Assembly: GCA_045222795.1 (NCBI GenBank)
Contig: JBGUZF010000075.1
Coordinates: forward strand, 1-64,000
DNA from: Colimorpha sp045222795
GTDB taxonomy: Bacteria > Bacteroidota > Bacteroidia > Bacteroidales > P3
DNA: 64,000 nucleotides
Direction: 5' to 3'
Part shown: piece by piece, positions 25,824 through 33,174 of the stretch
Layout: every line of letters starts with the position of its first letter
Numbering within the stretch: the stretch's first letter is position 1
Program-made: the position numbers and the translations under genes
Notes under the pieces: model-generated
The model's input: only the letters and a program-made list of their open reading frames with translations
What the model was told of the DNA's origin: nothing
Databases searched by the model: none

Positions 25824-26435
25824 ATGAGTAAAACAGAGATATCCAATCGCTTCAAAAGCGACAGAGTAGCAAAACTCGGCGAAACTGCTGTAATATTGAA
25901 ACTGACAGAAATGGGCTGGGATGCTTTTAACCTTAATGCCACCAACCCAAATTACCAAGGAGTAGATGTTCTTGCAGTTAATCCAAATACCCTTGAGTCT
26001 AAGTTTATACAGGTAAAATCCAGCGCTTTGGACGAACCCAATTTCCCAACAGGACTAATCTCAAATACAAAAGGGGAAATAATAGTTAAGAAAAACAAAG
26101 AATGGGTAAAAGACGACAATTGGAAAGAGAAGTTTGTTGGTCCTTGGGTGTTTGTACATATCAAACAGAATGGCGAAGAGGTCAAATACGATTTCTACAT
26201 ACTTACAAAAGAAGAGGTGACAAAACTAATCGAAGATAGCAATAAGTGGTACTGGGAACATGTGGGAAAGGCAAAAGGGGAAGCGCAACTCGTCGGTCTA
26301 CCTCTCTGTTGGATTACGGGCGAGGGTTTGGTTAACGGTGCACATTCATTCCGAGGTTATCCACGAAATGTAGACATAGATGAAGATAATCTTCACGGCA
26401 ATGTCGGGTGGGCAAAAATAGGTGTGGTGGAATAA
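25824..26435 (+). CDS. PD-(D/E)XK-type nuclease-like protein
   Basis: A 203-residue AT-rich gene. The N-terminal half has the order expected for a PD-(D/E)XK nuclease core: GETAVILKLTEMGWDAF (helix with Glu), NYQGVDVLAVNPN (motif Asp) and KFIQVKSS (QxK strand). This resembles DUF4365/Mrr-like or Holliday-junction-type nucleases. The C-terminal half has VGPWVFVHIKQ and a Trp-rich helix. The predicted role is DNA cleavage, but substrate and partner are unknown. An in-frame ATG at 25797 would add nine residues. Its stop overlaps the start of a 38-codon ORF (TAATG). AT-richness compared with flanking core genes suggests acquisition by transfer. Confidence 0.65.
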   Translation: MSKTEISNRFKSDRVAKLGETAVILKLTEMGWDAFNLNATNPNYQGVDVLAVNPNTLESKFIQVKSSALDEPNFPTGLISNTKGEIIVKKNKEWVKDDNWKEKFVGPWVFVHIKQNGEEVKYDFYILTKEEVTKLIEDSNKWYWEHVGKAKGEAQLVGLPLCWITGEGLVNGAHSFRGYPRNVDIDEDNLHGNVGWAKIGVVE

Positions 26436-26551
26436 TGTGGATTTATTACAAGGTAAATTATCCCCACTACAATCAAGAGTTTGAATGGTGCAATAGCTCT
26501 GGTAAAGATAATCTTATAATCCTCATTATCAAATCATCAATAAGACAATGA
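26435..26551 (+). CDS. Overlapping 38-codon ORF, possible small protein
   Basis: An ORF of 38 codons fills the gap between the nuclease-like gene and the next gene exactly. Its ATG overlaps the upstream stop as TAATG and its TGA overlaps the downstream start as ATGA. The product begins MWIYYKVNYPHYNQEFEW and ends in a hydrophobic stretch (NLIILIIKSS). Such double overlap is typical of translationally coupled operon genes and unlikely by chance, but the protein is too short to recognise. It may instead merely re-initiate ribosomes for the next gene. Confidence 0.45.
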   Translation: MWIYYKVNYPHYNQEFEWCNSSGKDNLIILIIKSSIRQ

Positions 26552-27333
26552 TTATGTCAAACGCCCCCACTGACAAAAATAACAATGATTGGGAGTCCTT
26601 GAAAAAAGGCAATCCATGGCATGAAATTTTCGACCTTAAAACAGAAGAACTTCTGGAACGTCTTCTTAAGAATGACGAGAGATTTATATATTCTGGCGAT
26701 AAGGATATTATTTGCGACCGCAACAAAGTACTCGAAGAAAAAGACAAATTTGTGACCTCTTTGCTTCCAAAGCCATATCGTGGTAATCTAAAGGACCCCA
26801 AACTTGTCATACTGAGTCTAAATCCAGGTTATAAAAAACGCGTCAAAAAAACGTTATTCACATTGCTAGAAGCAAAGTATCAAAGGCAATTTATTGAAAT
26901 TACAAAAGAAAACGCTTTGTTAGAAGCTCGCTACATAATATCTCCAAAGTACGAAGTGGATGATGTAATGGACAATGGCTATTGGTCAAGTCGACTGGAG
27001 GATTTGAAACGTGAGGGGGTTGACTTATCAAAAATCGGATTAATTCAATACATCCCTTATGCCTCCGAAAGATATGACTCCTGGGAAAAAGACGGAAGCC
27101 TTGAGACACAACAATTTTCAAAAAGAATTATACTCTATCTCTTGCAAAGCAAAACTTCAACACTATTCCTTGTAATGCGTTCAAAGAAAAAATGGGAAGA
27201 ATTAATTGGTAAAGAAGAAATGTAAAAATACAAAGATAATTTCATATTCAACAAGCATCCAATATGCCAGAAAATCTCTAGTAATAATTTAGAAGATCAG
27301 TACGAAAGAATAGTAGCAGCATTAAAGAACTGA
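26548..27333 (+). pseudogene. LNPG-motif protein interrupted by an in-frame stop
   Basis: The open frame runs 225 codons from 26548 to a TAA at 27223-27225. Reading the same frame on gives 35 further sense codons to a TGA at 27331-27333, with protein-like content (NKHPICQKISSNNLEDQYERIVAAL). Proteins I recall with the same PKPYRGN..PKLVILSLNPGY segment (about residue 85) end with a comparable N-P-x-I-S-x-N-N-L tail, so the TAA is likely a nonsense mutation truncating a protein of about 261 residues. The LNPG motif recalls the uracil-DNA glycosylase superfamily loop, but this is weak. TAA is not a selenocysteine or pyrrolysine codon. The truncated protein could still be made. Confidence 0.6.
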
Positions 27334-27347
27334 GCTGAGGTATTATT

Positions 27348-27611
27348 ATGGGATTCATATATAAACTGATATGTCCTCTGTGCAACCAGGAGTTTGTCTG
27401 GCACGAAGGGCCAGGAACCAATCTTGAAGTATTACATTGCGACAAGTGCGGCAAGGAACTGTTGACAACTGACAAATTCCTTGAATACAGCAATATAAAA
27501 TGCACCTGCGGCGGGTACTACGACAAAGAGGTGCCAATCATTTGTCCTAACTGCCGCATGGAGATAAGCCACCCAAGGCCATATATTACCAATGCCACAA
27601 AGTGGCACTAA
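27348..27611 (+). CDS. Small zinc-ribbon protein
   Basis: An 87-residue protein with four cysteine pairs or near-pairs: CPLC (residue about 9), CDKC (about 31), CTCG (about 53) and CPNC (about 67). This is consistent with two zinc ribbons, each of four cysteines. There is no other domain. Zinc-ribbon proteins of this size often act in protein-protein or nucleic-acid contacts; its specific role is unknown. It follows the interrupted gene by 14 bp past the second stop and precedes the 200-bp leader of the WYL regulator. Confidence 0.65.
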   Translation: MGFIYKLICPLCNQEFVWHEGPGTNLEVLHCDKCGKELLTTDKFLEYSNIKCTCGGYYDKEVPIICPNCRMEISHPRPYITNATKWH

Positions 27612-27680
27612 AGTAACGCTTGCTGCGCAATAAAATGACGCACATGCCGTTGTTGGGATAAAAAGAGAATAATATGGTAC

Positions 27681-27695
27681 TCGCAAAATATGCGA
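27681..27695. promoter_or_regulatory. Short inverted repeat upstream of the WYL gene
   Basis: TCGCA and TGCGA separated by 5 bp. It differs in half-site and spacing from the two stronger repeats downstream, so it may be unrelated. Confidence 0.3.
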
Positions 27696-27714
27696 CTACC
27701 ACTACTCGGAAATA

Positions 27715-27735
27715 AACGTGCAAAAAACGCACGTT
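27715..27735. promoter_or_regulatory. Candidate operator 1 for the WYL regulator
   Basis: AACGTGC (27715-27721), 7-bp spacer, GCACGTT (27729-27735): a perfect inverted repeat. It matches the second site at 27777-27797 in arm length, spacing and partial half-site sequence (AAyrTGC). It lies about 78 bp before the regulator start. Confidence 0.6.
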
Positions 27736-27776
27736 GAAGTTCAAGCATTACTTGATGGTTGAAGTAGATATCTAAC

Positions 27777-27797
27777 AATATGCATTTTTTGCATATT
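27777..27797. promoter_or_regulatory. Candidate operator 2 for the WYL regulator
   Basis: AATATGC (27777-27783), 7-bp spacer, GCATATT (27791-27797): a perfect inverted repeat 15 bp before the regulator ATG. Same geometry as operator 1; centre-to-centre distance is 62 bp, close to six helical turns. Confidence 0.6.
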
Positions 27798-27812
27798 ACA
27801 ATTTTGGGGGAA

Positions 27813-28703
27813 ATGACACCATTAAAGAAATACATCTGGCTGGTCGACACCGTGATGCGGGCGGGTGACAAGGGGCTTACTCTGCGACAAATTGCCGAAC
27901 GCTACGAGCGTGATGAGAACATCAGCGAGGGGGAACCATACGCACGCCGCACATTCCAGCGACATCGCGACGAGGTGCGCGACTTGTTTGGCATCGAGAT
28001 TGAATGCTATTTAGACGGTTCGGAGCACCGATATAGAATTACCGACGCTACGGGTGATGAATATTTCCAACGTTGGCTGCTGAATTCAATAGCAGCCAGC
28101 AGGGTTGTCGCCGACAGCCGCGAAGTGGCTCAAAACATCTACGTCGAGCCTTCGCAGGACACCTTCCTCCCCACCCTTTTGGAGGCATTAAAGGAAAACC
28201 GTACACTTAAGTTCGACTATCAACCTTTCTGGAAAGACACACCTTTTCACTACCGCGGAATACAACCCTATGCCCTCAAGATGTTCGAGCGCCGCTGGTA
28301 TCTGATTGCACGACGCGATACCGAATACCGTTTCTTTTCTCTCGACCGTATGAGCAATGTCGAGCTGTTGGATGATACATTCCGCCGTGACCCGAACTTC
28401 AACATGGAAGAAAAATTCGCTAGCAGTTACGGAATCATCGTCGAAGATATACCCATTGAAAGCATCCGCCTGAAGGTTGACGCCTACCAAGCGAATTTCC
28501 TCCGCTCGCTACCACTACATCCCTCGCAGCACGAACTCAAACGCAGCGACGAATATTCCATTTTCTCTCTTCGCGTACGGCCAAGCTTCGACTTCAAACA
28601 AAAGATACTCTCGCTCGGTAGCACAGTAGAGGTACTCAAACCAGAAAGTCTGCGCGAGGAGATGAAAGCGGAGATAACGGCAATGCTGAAGAAATACAAA
28701 TGA
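27813..28703 (+). CDS. WYL-domain transcriptional regulator
   Basis: A 296-residue regulator. An N-terminal winged helix (TPLKKYIWLVDTVMRAGDKGLTLRQIAERY) is followed by the WYL domain with FERRWYLIARRDTEYRFFSLDRMSNVELLDDTF (about residues 155-190) and a C-terminal WCX-like extension (SIRLKVDAYQANFLRSLPLHPSQ...). Homodimeric proteins with this architecture, such as BrxR/CapW, bind inverted repeats and often control phage-defence genes; WYL domains can sense nucleic acids. The start at 27813 is preferred over an in-frame ATG at 27780, which falls inside inverted repeat 2. Its TGA overlaps the exonuclease start (ATGA). The presence of two candidate operators suggests autoregulation. Confidence 0.85.
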   Translation: MTPLKKYIWLVDTVMRAGDKGLTLRQIAERYERDENISEGEPYARRTFQRHRDEVRDLFGIEIECYLDGSEHRYRITDATGDEYFQRWLLNSIAASRVVADSREVAQNIYVEPSQDTFLPTLLEALKENRTLKFDYQPFWKDTPFHYRGIQPYALKMFERRWYLIARRDTEYRFFSLDRMSNVELLDDTFRRDPNFNMEEKFASSYGIIVEDIPIESIRLKVDAYQANFLRSLPLHPSQHELKRSDEYSIFSLRVRPSFDFKQKILSLGSTVEVLKPESLREEMKAEITAMLKKYK

Positions 28704-29191
28704 CAGACTTTGCAGCAATAGATTTTGAGACGGCCAACGGATGCCGCTCAAGCGTGTGTAGCGTGGGAGTGGTTGTGGTGCGCGGCGGCGAAGTGGTGGA
28801 CACATTCTACAGCCTCATACAGCCGGAGCCGAACTACTACGCCTGGTTCTGTCAGCAGGTGCACGGCCTCGGTCCAGAGGACACCGACGACGCCGAGGTG
28901 TTCCCCTACGTGTGGGAAAAGATAGCACCACGTATCGAAGGACTGCCGCTGGTGGCACACAACGCCATGTTCGACGAAGGATGCCTGCGGGCCGTGATGC
29001 AGGTGTACCAGATGGAGTGGCCCGGCTACCGCTTCTACGACACCCTGCGTGCATCACGTCGCAAATTGCGCCACCTGGAGAACCACCAGCTGCACACCGT
29101 CAGCGAGGCCTGCGGCTACTGTCTCGAAAACCACCACCACGCACTGGCCGATGCCGAAGCCTGCGCAGCAATAGCACTAAAACTACTCTGA
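28700..29191 (+). CDS. DEDDh 3'-5' exonuclease (DnaQ/PolC-epsilon type)
   Basis: A 163-residue exonuclease domain protein. AAIDFETAN (D and E of Exo I), LVAHNAMFDEGCL (Exo II Asp) and HHALADAEACA (Exo III, His and Asp) give a complete DEDDh set. It would remove nucleotides from DNA or RNA 3' ends. The single-domain size matches stand-alone PolC-type exonucleases that Bacteroidota often carry. It is translationally coupled with the WYL regulator through ATGA, which is unusual and ties the regulator to a nuclease. Confidence 0.9.
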   Translation: MTDFAAIDFETANGCRSSVCSVGVVVVRGGEVVDTFYSLIQPEPNYYAWFCQQVHGLGPEDTDDAEVFPYVWEKIAPRIEGLPLVAHNAMFDEGCLRAVMQVYQMEWPGYRFYDTLRASRRKLRHLENHQLHTVSEACGYCLENHHHALADAEACAAIALKLL

Positions 29192-29193
29192 CT

Positions 29194-29541
29194 ATGCGGC
29201 CACTGATGATACATACCCGGCACTTCCCGCCACAGGGGTTCCACGCCATCACGCTCTTCCCCGTTATCTTTTACAACGAAGGTCGGATGTCGGAGACCGA
29301 CATACGCCACGAGACAATACACCTGTGGCAACAAGCCCTGTTGCTCGTCATCCCCTTCTACCTGCTCTACCTCCTTTTCTGGATTGTCAACCTCACAAAG
29401 TATCGCGACAGTCACACCGCCTACCGCAACATACCGTTCGAACGGTCGGCATACTCCCTGGAAAAAGAAAAGGGGATTAAACCCCTAAAAAAAGCTTTCG
29501 ACTGGACGCACCACCTCAGGCGTCGGGATAACGCTCTCTGA
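29194..29541 (+). CDS. Small HEXXH-motif membrane protein
   Basis: A 115-residue protein with RHETIHLWQQ, a HEXXH zinc-peptidase-like signature, at about residues 38-47. A hydrophobic span (ALLLVIPFYLLYLLFWIVNL) and a conserved-looking AYRNIPFERSAY segment follow. I recall similar unannotated Bacteroidota proteins in which the motif reads HEKIHxxQQ. The glutamate and histidines suggest a membrane-associated metalloprotein, but proteolysis is unproven. It begins 3 bp after the exonuclease stop. Its end overlaps the convergent dus gene by 26 bp. An earlier in-frame start at 28912 lies inside the exonuclease gene and is not used. Confidence 0.65.
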   Translation: MRPLMIHTRHFPPQGFHAITLFPVIFYNEGRMSETDIRHETIHLWQQALLLVIPFYLLYLLFWIVNLTKYRDSHTAYRNIPFERSAYSLEKEKGIKPLKKAFDWTHHLRRRDNAL

Positions 29542-30559
29542 TCTCGTCGAGCACCCGCTCGGTGTCGGCGAGGGTGGTGGTGCCGACCAAAGCAAGACGA
29601 TAAGGTTTGAAATTGTAGAGCCCCTTGAAATAGGAGCCGTAATGTTTGCGCATCTCGAAGATGGCGGTACGCTCCCCTTTGGCTACGCCTTCTCTCTCCG
29701 GCTCGGAAGAGCCAGCAAGCTCGCTCTTCTCTCGCTCCTTCGTTCGATTAAACTCGACGGCCATCCTCAGATGCCGCCGACAGACATCCACCCGCTCGGC
29801 CACCGATACCTCATTTATTTGTTCCCCGTGAAACAATTGTTGGCACTGCCTGAAAATCCACGGGTTACCGATGGCACCTCGTCCAATTAGTATGCCGTCA
29901 ACCCCGTAACGCCTCTTACTTTCAACGGCTTGAGCTGCGGTGGTGATGTCTCCGTTGCCGAAGATGGGTATATGTATCCTGGGGTTGTTCTTCACCTCAC
30001 CGATGAGTGTCCAGTCGGCAGTACCGCTATACATCTGAGTCTTAGTGCGTCCGTGGATGCTGAGGGCGGCGATACCGGTATCCTGCAACGCCTCTGCAAA
30101 GTCCGTAACATGCATAGATTCGGCATTATAGGCCAGTCTCGTCTTCACGGTGACAGGCAGAGAGGCCCGCTGGACGATAGCCGCGGTGATTCTAAGCATC
30201 TTAGGCACGTCCTGAAGGATGCCCGAGCCGGCTCCTTTGCCGGCAACCTTACGCACGGGACAGCCCCAGTTGATGTCGATGAAATCGGGCTTCGCCTGCT
30301 CGACAACTTCGAGACAACGGAGCAACTCGTCTTCGTCGGCACCGAAGATCTGAATGCCTATCGGACGCTGCCCTTCGGAGAAACGCATCTTGCGGAGACT
30401 CTTCTCGGCATCGCGATTCAACGCCTCGGAAGCAATAAACTCGGTGATGAGGATGTCGGCACCGAACTCCTTGCACAACTCCCGAAACGGCATATCGGTG
30501 ATGTCGTCCATCGGCGAAAGACCGACGATGCATTCTTTCTCTGGGAGGTTCAGGAACAT
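29516..30559 (-). CDS. tRNA-dihydrouridine synthase, Dus family
   Basis: A 347-residue FMN-dependent tRNA-dihydrouridine synthase, reducing uridines in tRNA. GLSPMDDITDMPFRELCKEFGADILITEFI, PIGIQIFGADEDEL, IDINWGCPVRKVAGKGAGSG (with the catalytic Cys), RTKTQMYSG and FGNGDITTAAQA are family motifs. In the C-terminal helical domain a charged insertion (KSELAGSSEPEREGVAKGE) precedes AIFEMRKHYGSYFKGL; it looks lineage-specific. The start at 30559 (MFLNLPEKE) is preferred because upstream in-frame codons come from 7-nt repeats at 30561-30581. The paralogue (DusB or other) cannot be assigned securely. Confidence 0.9.
   Translation of the reverse strand: MFLNLPEKECIVGLSPMDDITDMPFRELCKEFGADILITEFIASEALNRDAEKSLRKMRFSEGQRPIGIQIFGADEDELLRCLEVVEQAKPDFIDINWGCPVRKVAGKGAGSGILQDVPKMLRITAAIVQRASLPVTVKTRLAYNAESMHVTDFAEALQDTGIAALSIHGRTKTQMYSGTADWTLIGEVKNNPRIHIPIFGNGDITTAAQAVESKRRYGVDGILIGRGAIGNPWIFRQCQQLFHGEQINEVSVAERVDVCRRHLRMAVEFNRTKEREKSELAGSSEPEREGVAKGERTAIFEMRKHYGSYFKGLYNFKPYRLALVGTTTLADTERVLDEIRERYPDA
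29820..29835. other. Degenerate parS-like 16-mer inside dus
   Basis: TGTTCCCCGTGAAACA differs from the general parS form TGTTnCACGTGAAACA at one defined position. It lies within dus codons. A chance match is possible, but see the better sites at 32607 and 49931. Confidence 0.35.
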
Positions 30560-30560
30560 T

Positions 30561-30581
30561 AGTAATGATGAATGATGAGTG
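30561..30581. repeat. Heptanucleotide repeat upstream of dus
   Basis: AGTAATG, ATGAATG and ATGAGTG units follow each other directly before the dus start codon (on the opposite strand). The rest of the gap to mnmG (30582-30718) holds the 20-bp direct repeats below. Confidence 0.6.
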
Positions 30582-30640
30582 ATGTGCTGTGGCTGGCGAA
30601 CTCGATGAGCCAATGAAGAACGGAATGTATATTTCTGATA

Positions 30641-30694
30641 GTTCTTTTAGTTCTGATTGAGATTAAATTTGATTGTTCTTTTAGTTCTGATTGA
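30641..30694. repeat. 20-bp direct repeat between dus and mnmG
   Basis: GTTCTTTTAGTTCTGATTGA is present at 30641-30660 and again, identical, at 30675-30694. The spacing of 34 bp is about three helical turns. No function is evident. Confidence 0.85.
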
Positions 30695-30718
30695 AACCAA
30701 GTGTGTTATGATTGAGAT

Positions 30719-32584
30719 CTATCGGGCGAAGGTGAGAAGCAGGACAGAGATGTCGGCGGGCGAGACGCCGCTGATGCGGGAGGCCTGTCCGATGGTGACA
30801 GGACGGTAGCGGTTGAGCTTCTCGCGGCACTCATAACTGAGGGCTTCGAGCTGGAAATAGTCGTAACCGGCAGGCAGCGGTATGTCCTCGAACTTGAGGA
30901 TGCGTGACGCCACCTCCTGCTCTTTCTCGATATAACGTTGGTATTTGATGGCTGTCTCGACCTCCTGCCGCACCTCCTCGGAGAGCGTCATAAGGGCTTC
31001 GCGGAGGGTTATGTCGAGGTCACCTAAGTCCCATAGATTGAGCTCGGGACGCAGCAGAAGGGCGTCGAGATGCACCCTTTGGCTCAAAAGAGCCGAGTTA
31101 TGGGCCTCAAGCCACTCGTTAGCGTCGCTCGGCGCGACCGAAGTATTTTGTACTATGGATGTTAGGTCGGCAATATCTTCAAGCTTCTGCTCCAGGCGCC
31201 GCATGCGGTCGTCGCCGGCCAACCCTATGGCGTGTGCCAGAGGTGTGAGGCGCTGGTCGGCATTGTCCTGACGGAGCAGGATGCGGTATTCGGCACGCGA
31301 GGTGAACATACGGTAAGGCTCGTCGACACCCTTGGTGACGAGGTCGTCGATAAGCACACCGATATACGCCTGCGAGCGCGACAGCACGAAAGGTGCCTTG
31401 CCCTGCAGCTTGAGGGCGGCATTGGTGCCGGCCATGAGACCCTGACAGGCGGCCTCCTCGTAACCTGTGGTGCCGTTGATCTGCCCAGCGAAAAAGAGGT
31501 TCTCTACACTCTTGGTCTCAAGGGTATAGCCCAACTGGGTGGGCGGAAAGTAGTCATATTCGATGGCATAGCCCGGTTTGAAGACCCTCGCATGCTCGAA
31601 ACCGCTGATACTATGTAATGCAGCGAGCTGCACTTCGATGGGCAGCGAGGAGGAGAAGCCGTTGAGATACCAGCTCTGGGAATGCCATCCTTCGGGCTCT
31701 ACGAAGAGCTGGTGATGGTCTTTGTCGGCAAAGCGATCGATCTTGTCCTCGATGGAGGGACAATAGCGAGGTCCACGCCCCTGTATGCGACCCGTGAACA
31801 TCGGCGACTGGTCGAAACCTGTGCGCAGGATGTCGTGGGTGCGGAGGTTGGTATTTGCCAGATAGCATGACCTTTGGCTGTCCAAAGGCTTGGTGTCGGA
31901 GAAGGAAAACTTGGCGGGATGTTCGTCGCCTGGCTGCTCGACAAGTTTGCTGAAGTCGATGGTGCGGCCGTCGACACGCACGGGGGTGCCCGTCTTGAGA
32001 CGCTGCACTTCGAAGCCGAGGTCGCGCAACTGGTCGGAAAGTCCTATGGCCGGCGCCTCCCCTACCCTTCCGCCGCGCCACGAGGAGGTACCAATATATA
32101 TGGTGCCGTTAAGGAATGTGCCGTTAGTGAGCACTACAGCACGTGCGGGGATGGTGTGTCCCATGCGGGTGACCACACCGCTGACGGCATTACCGTCGAG
32201 GGTGAGGGCCACAACCTCGTCCTGCCAGAGGGCGAGATTGGGGATGCTCTCGAGCACCTGACGCCAGTTGAGAGAGAAGAGCATGCGGTCGCACTGTGCG
32301 CGGGGGCTCCACATAGCAGGTCCTTTCGACTGATTGAGCATGCGGAACTGGATGGCCGAGCGGTCGGTGACGATGCCGCTCCATCCGCCGAGGGCGTCGA
32401 TCTCGCGCACTATCTGACCCTTTGCCACACCGCCCATCGCGGGGTTGCACGACATCTGACAGATGGTGTCGAGCATCTGCGTGACCAGCAGCACCCGACA
32501 GCCCATACGTGCTGCCGCTGCCGCCGCCTCTGCACCTGCATGACCGGCACCCACCACTACTATGTCGTAAGGGTCAAATTGCAT
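30719..32584 (-). CDS. mnmG: tRNA uridine 5-carboxymethylaminomethyl synthesis enzyme MnmG
   Basis: A 621-residue MnmG (GidA), the FAD-binding partner of MnmE in forming cmnm5U at wobble position 34 of tRNAs. DIVVVGAGHAGAEAAAAAARMG is the FAD dinucleotide fold, followed by TQMLDTICQMSCNPAMGGVAKG, RMLNQSKGPAMWSPRAQCD and RPGYAIEYDY-type segments (here FKPGYAIEYDYF). It lies downstream of ybeY by 12 bp and is probably co-transcribed with it. Length and motifs are complete. Confidence 0.96.
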   Translation of the reverse strand: MQFDPYDIVVVGAGHAGAEAAAAAARMGCRVLLVTQMLDTICQMSCNPAMGGVAKGQIVREIDALGGWSGIVTDRSAIQFRMLNQSKGPAMWSPRAQCDRMLFSLNWRQVLESIPNLALWQDEVVALTLDGNAVSGVVTRMGHTIPARAVVLTNGTFLNGTIYIGTSSWRGGRVGEAPAIGLSDQLRDLGFEVQRLKTGTPVRVDGRTIDFSKLVEQPGDEHPAKFSFSDTKPLDSQRSCYLANTNLRTHDILRTGFDQSPMFTGRIQGRGPRYCPSIEDKIDRFADKDHHQLFVEPEGWHSQSWYLNGFSSSLPIEVQLAALHSISGFEHARVFKPGYAIEYDYFPPTQLGYTLETKSVENLFFAGQINGTTGYEEAACQGLMAGTNAALKLQGKAPFVLSRSQAYIGVLIDDLVTKGVDEPYRMFTSRAEYRILLRQDNADQRLTPLAHAIGLAGDDRMRRLEQKLEDIADLTSIVQNTSVAPSDANEWLEAHNSALLSQRVHLDALLLRPELNLWDLGDLDITLREALMTLSEEVRQEVETAIKYQRYIEKEQEVASRILKFEDIPLPAGYDYFQLEALSYECREKLNRYRPVTIGQASRISGVSPADISVLLLTFAR

Positions 32585-32596
32585 GTTCTATGTTAT

Positions 32597-33040
32597 TTAG
32601 CCATTTTGTTGCACGTGAAACATATCGTTCCACAGTAACAATGCCTCCTCCTCCTGGCGACGCATCTCGGCAGCCTCAGGGTCGCTCTTGTCGCCCTGAC
32701 CGAGGAGGTGCAGCACACCGTGGATGACAACGCGGTGGAGCTCCTGCTCGAAAGGCACTCCGAACTTGACAGCATTCTCCCCTACCCTGTCGACGCTGAT
32801 CATGATATCGCCCGAGATAAGACCGCCAGCGACATAGTCGAAGGTGATGATGTCGGTATAGGTGTCGTGGTCGAGGTACTGCCGATTGACGCCGAGGAGG
32901 TACTCGTCGTCACAAAAAAGATAGTTGATGTTGCCAACCTGCTTTCCGCGACGAATGACGACCTCGGAGACCCAACGCTTGACTTTTTCGGCCTCGGGCA
33001 GCTCGAAATCCATAGTTTGTGAGGAGAAGCGGATTGACAT
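32597..33040 (-). CDS. ybeY: Endoribonuclease YbeY
   Basis: A 147-residue YbeY, a metal-dependent RNase for 16S rRNA 3' maturation and ribosome quality control. The metal motif region reads VIHGVLHLLGQGDKSDPEAAEM. Two histidines of the classical HGxLHLxGYDH are present, but the third position is replaced by GQGDK, a substitution that I believe is usual in Bacteroidota; whether metal binding is altered is unclear. The start is MSIRFSSQTM at 33040. The final codons overlap a parS-like 16-mer. Confidence 0.93.
   Translation of the reverse strand: MSIRFSSQTMDFELPEAEKVKRWVSEVVIRRGKQVGNINYLFCDDEYLLGVNRQYLDHDTYTDIITFDYVAGGLISGDIMISVDRVGENAVKFGVPFEQELHRVVIHGVLHLLGQGDKSDPEAAEMRRQEEEALLLWNDMFHVQQNG
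32607..32622. other. parS-like site in the 3' end of ybeY
   Basis: TGTTGCACGTGAAACA matches the widely conserved parS form TGTTnCACGTGAAACA in full, and the perfect palindrome except at one base. It would be a ParB-binding centromere site within ybeY codons. It is 17 kb from the perfect copy at 49931. Confidence 0.7.
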
Positions 33041-33174
33041 ATTATTTGCTATACTTTGCTGATTATCAATATTATACTCAAGAAACACGTATTATCTTTC
33101 CTCAAAATGCGCGCCGTATTTGCCGCAGGGAGGAACAGATATACTACCCATGAAATGGAAATTGAGGAACGGAA

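Noticed and set aside
27223..27225. Recoding of the stop as a special amino acid
   Set aside because: The codon is TAA; selenocysteine uses TGA and pyrrolysine TAG, and no recoding structure is evident.
29820..29835. Third true parS
   Set aside because: It breaks the central CACGTG core (CCCGTG), so binding by ParB is doubtful; kept only as a low-confidence feature.
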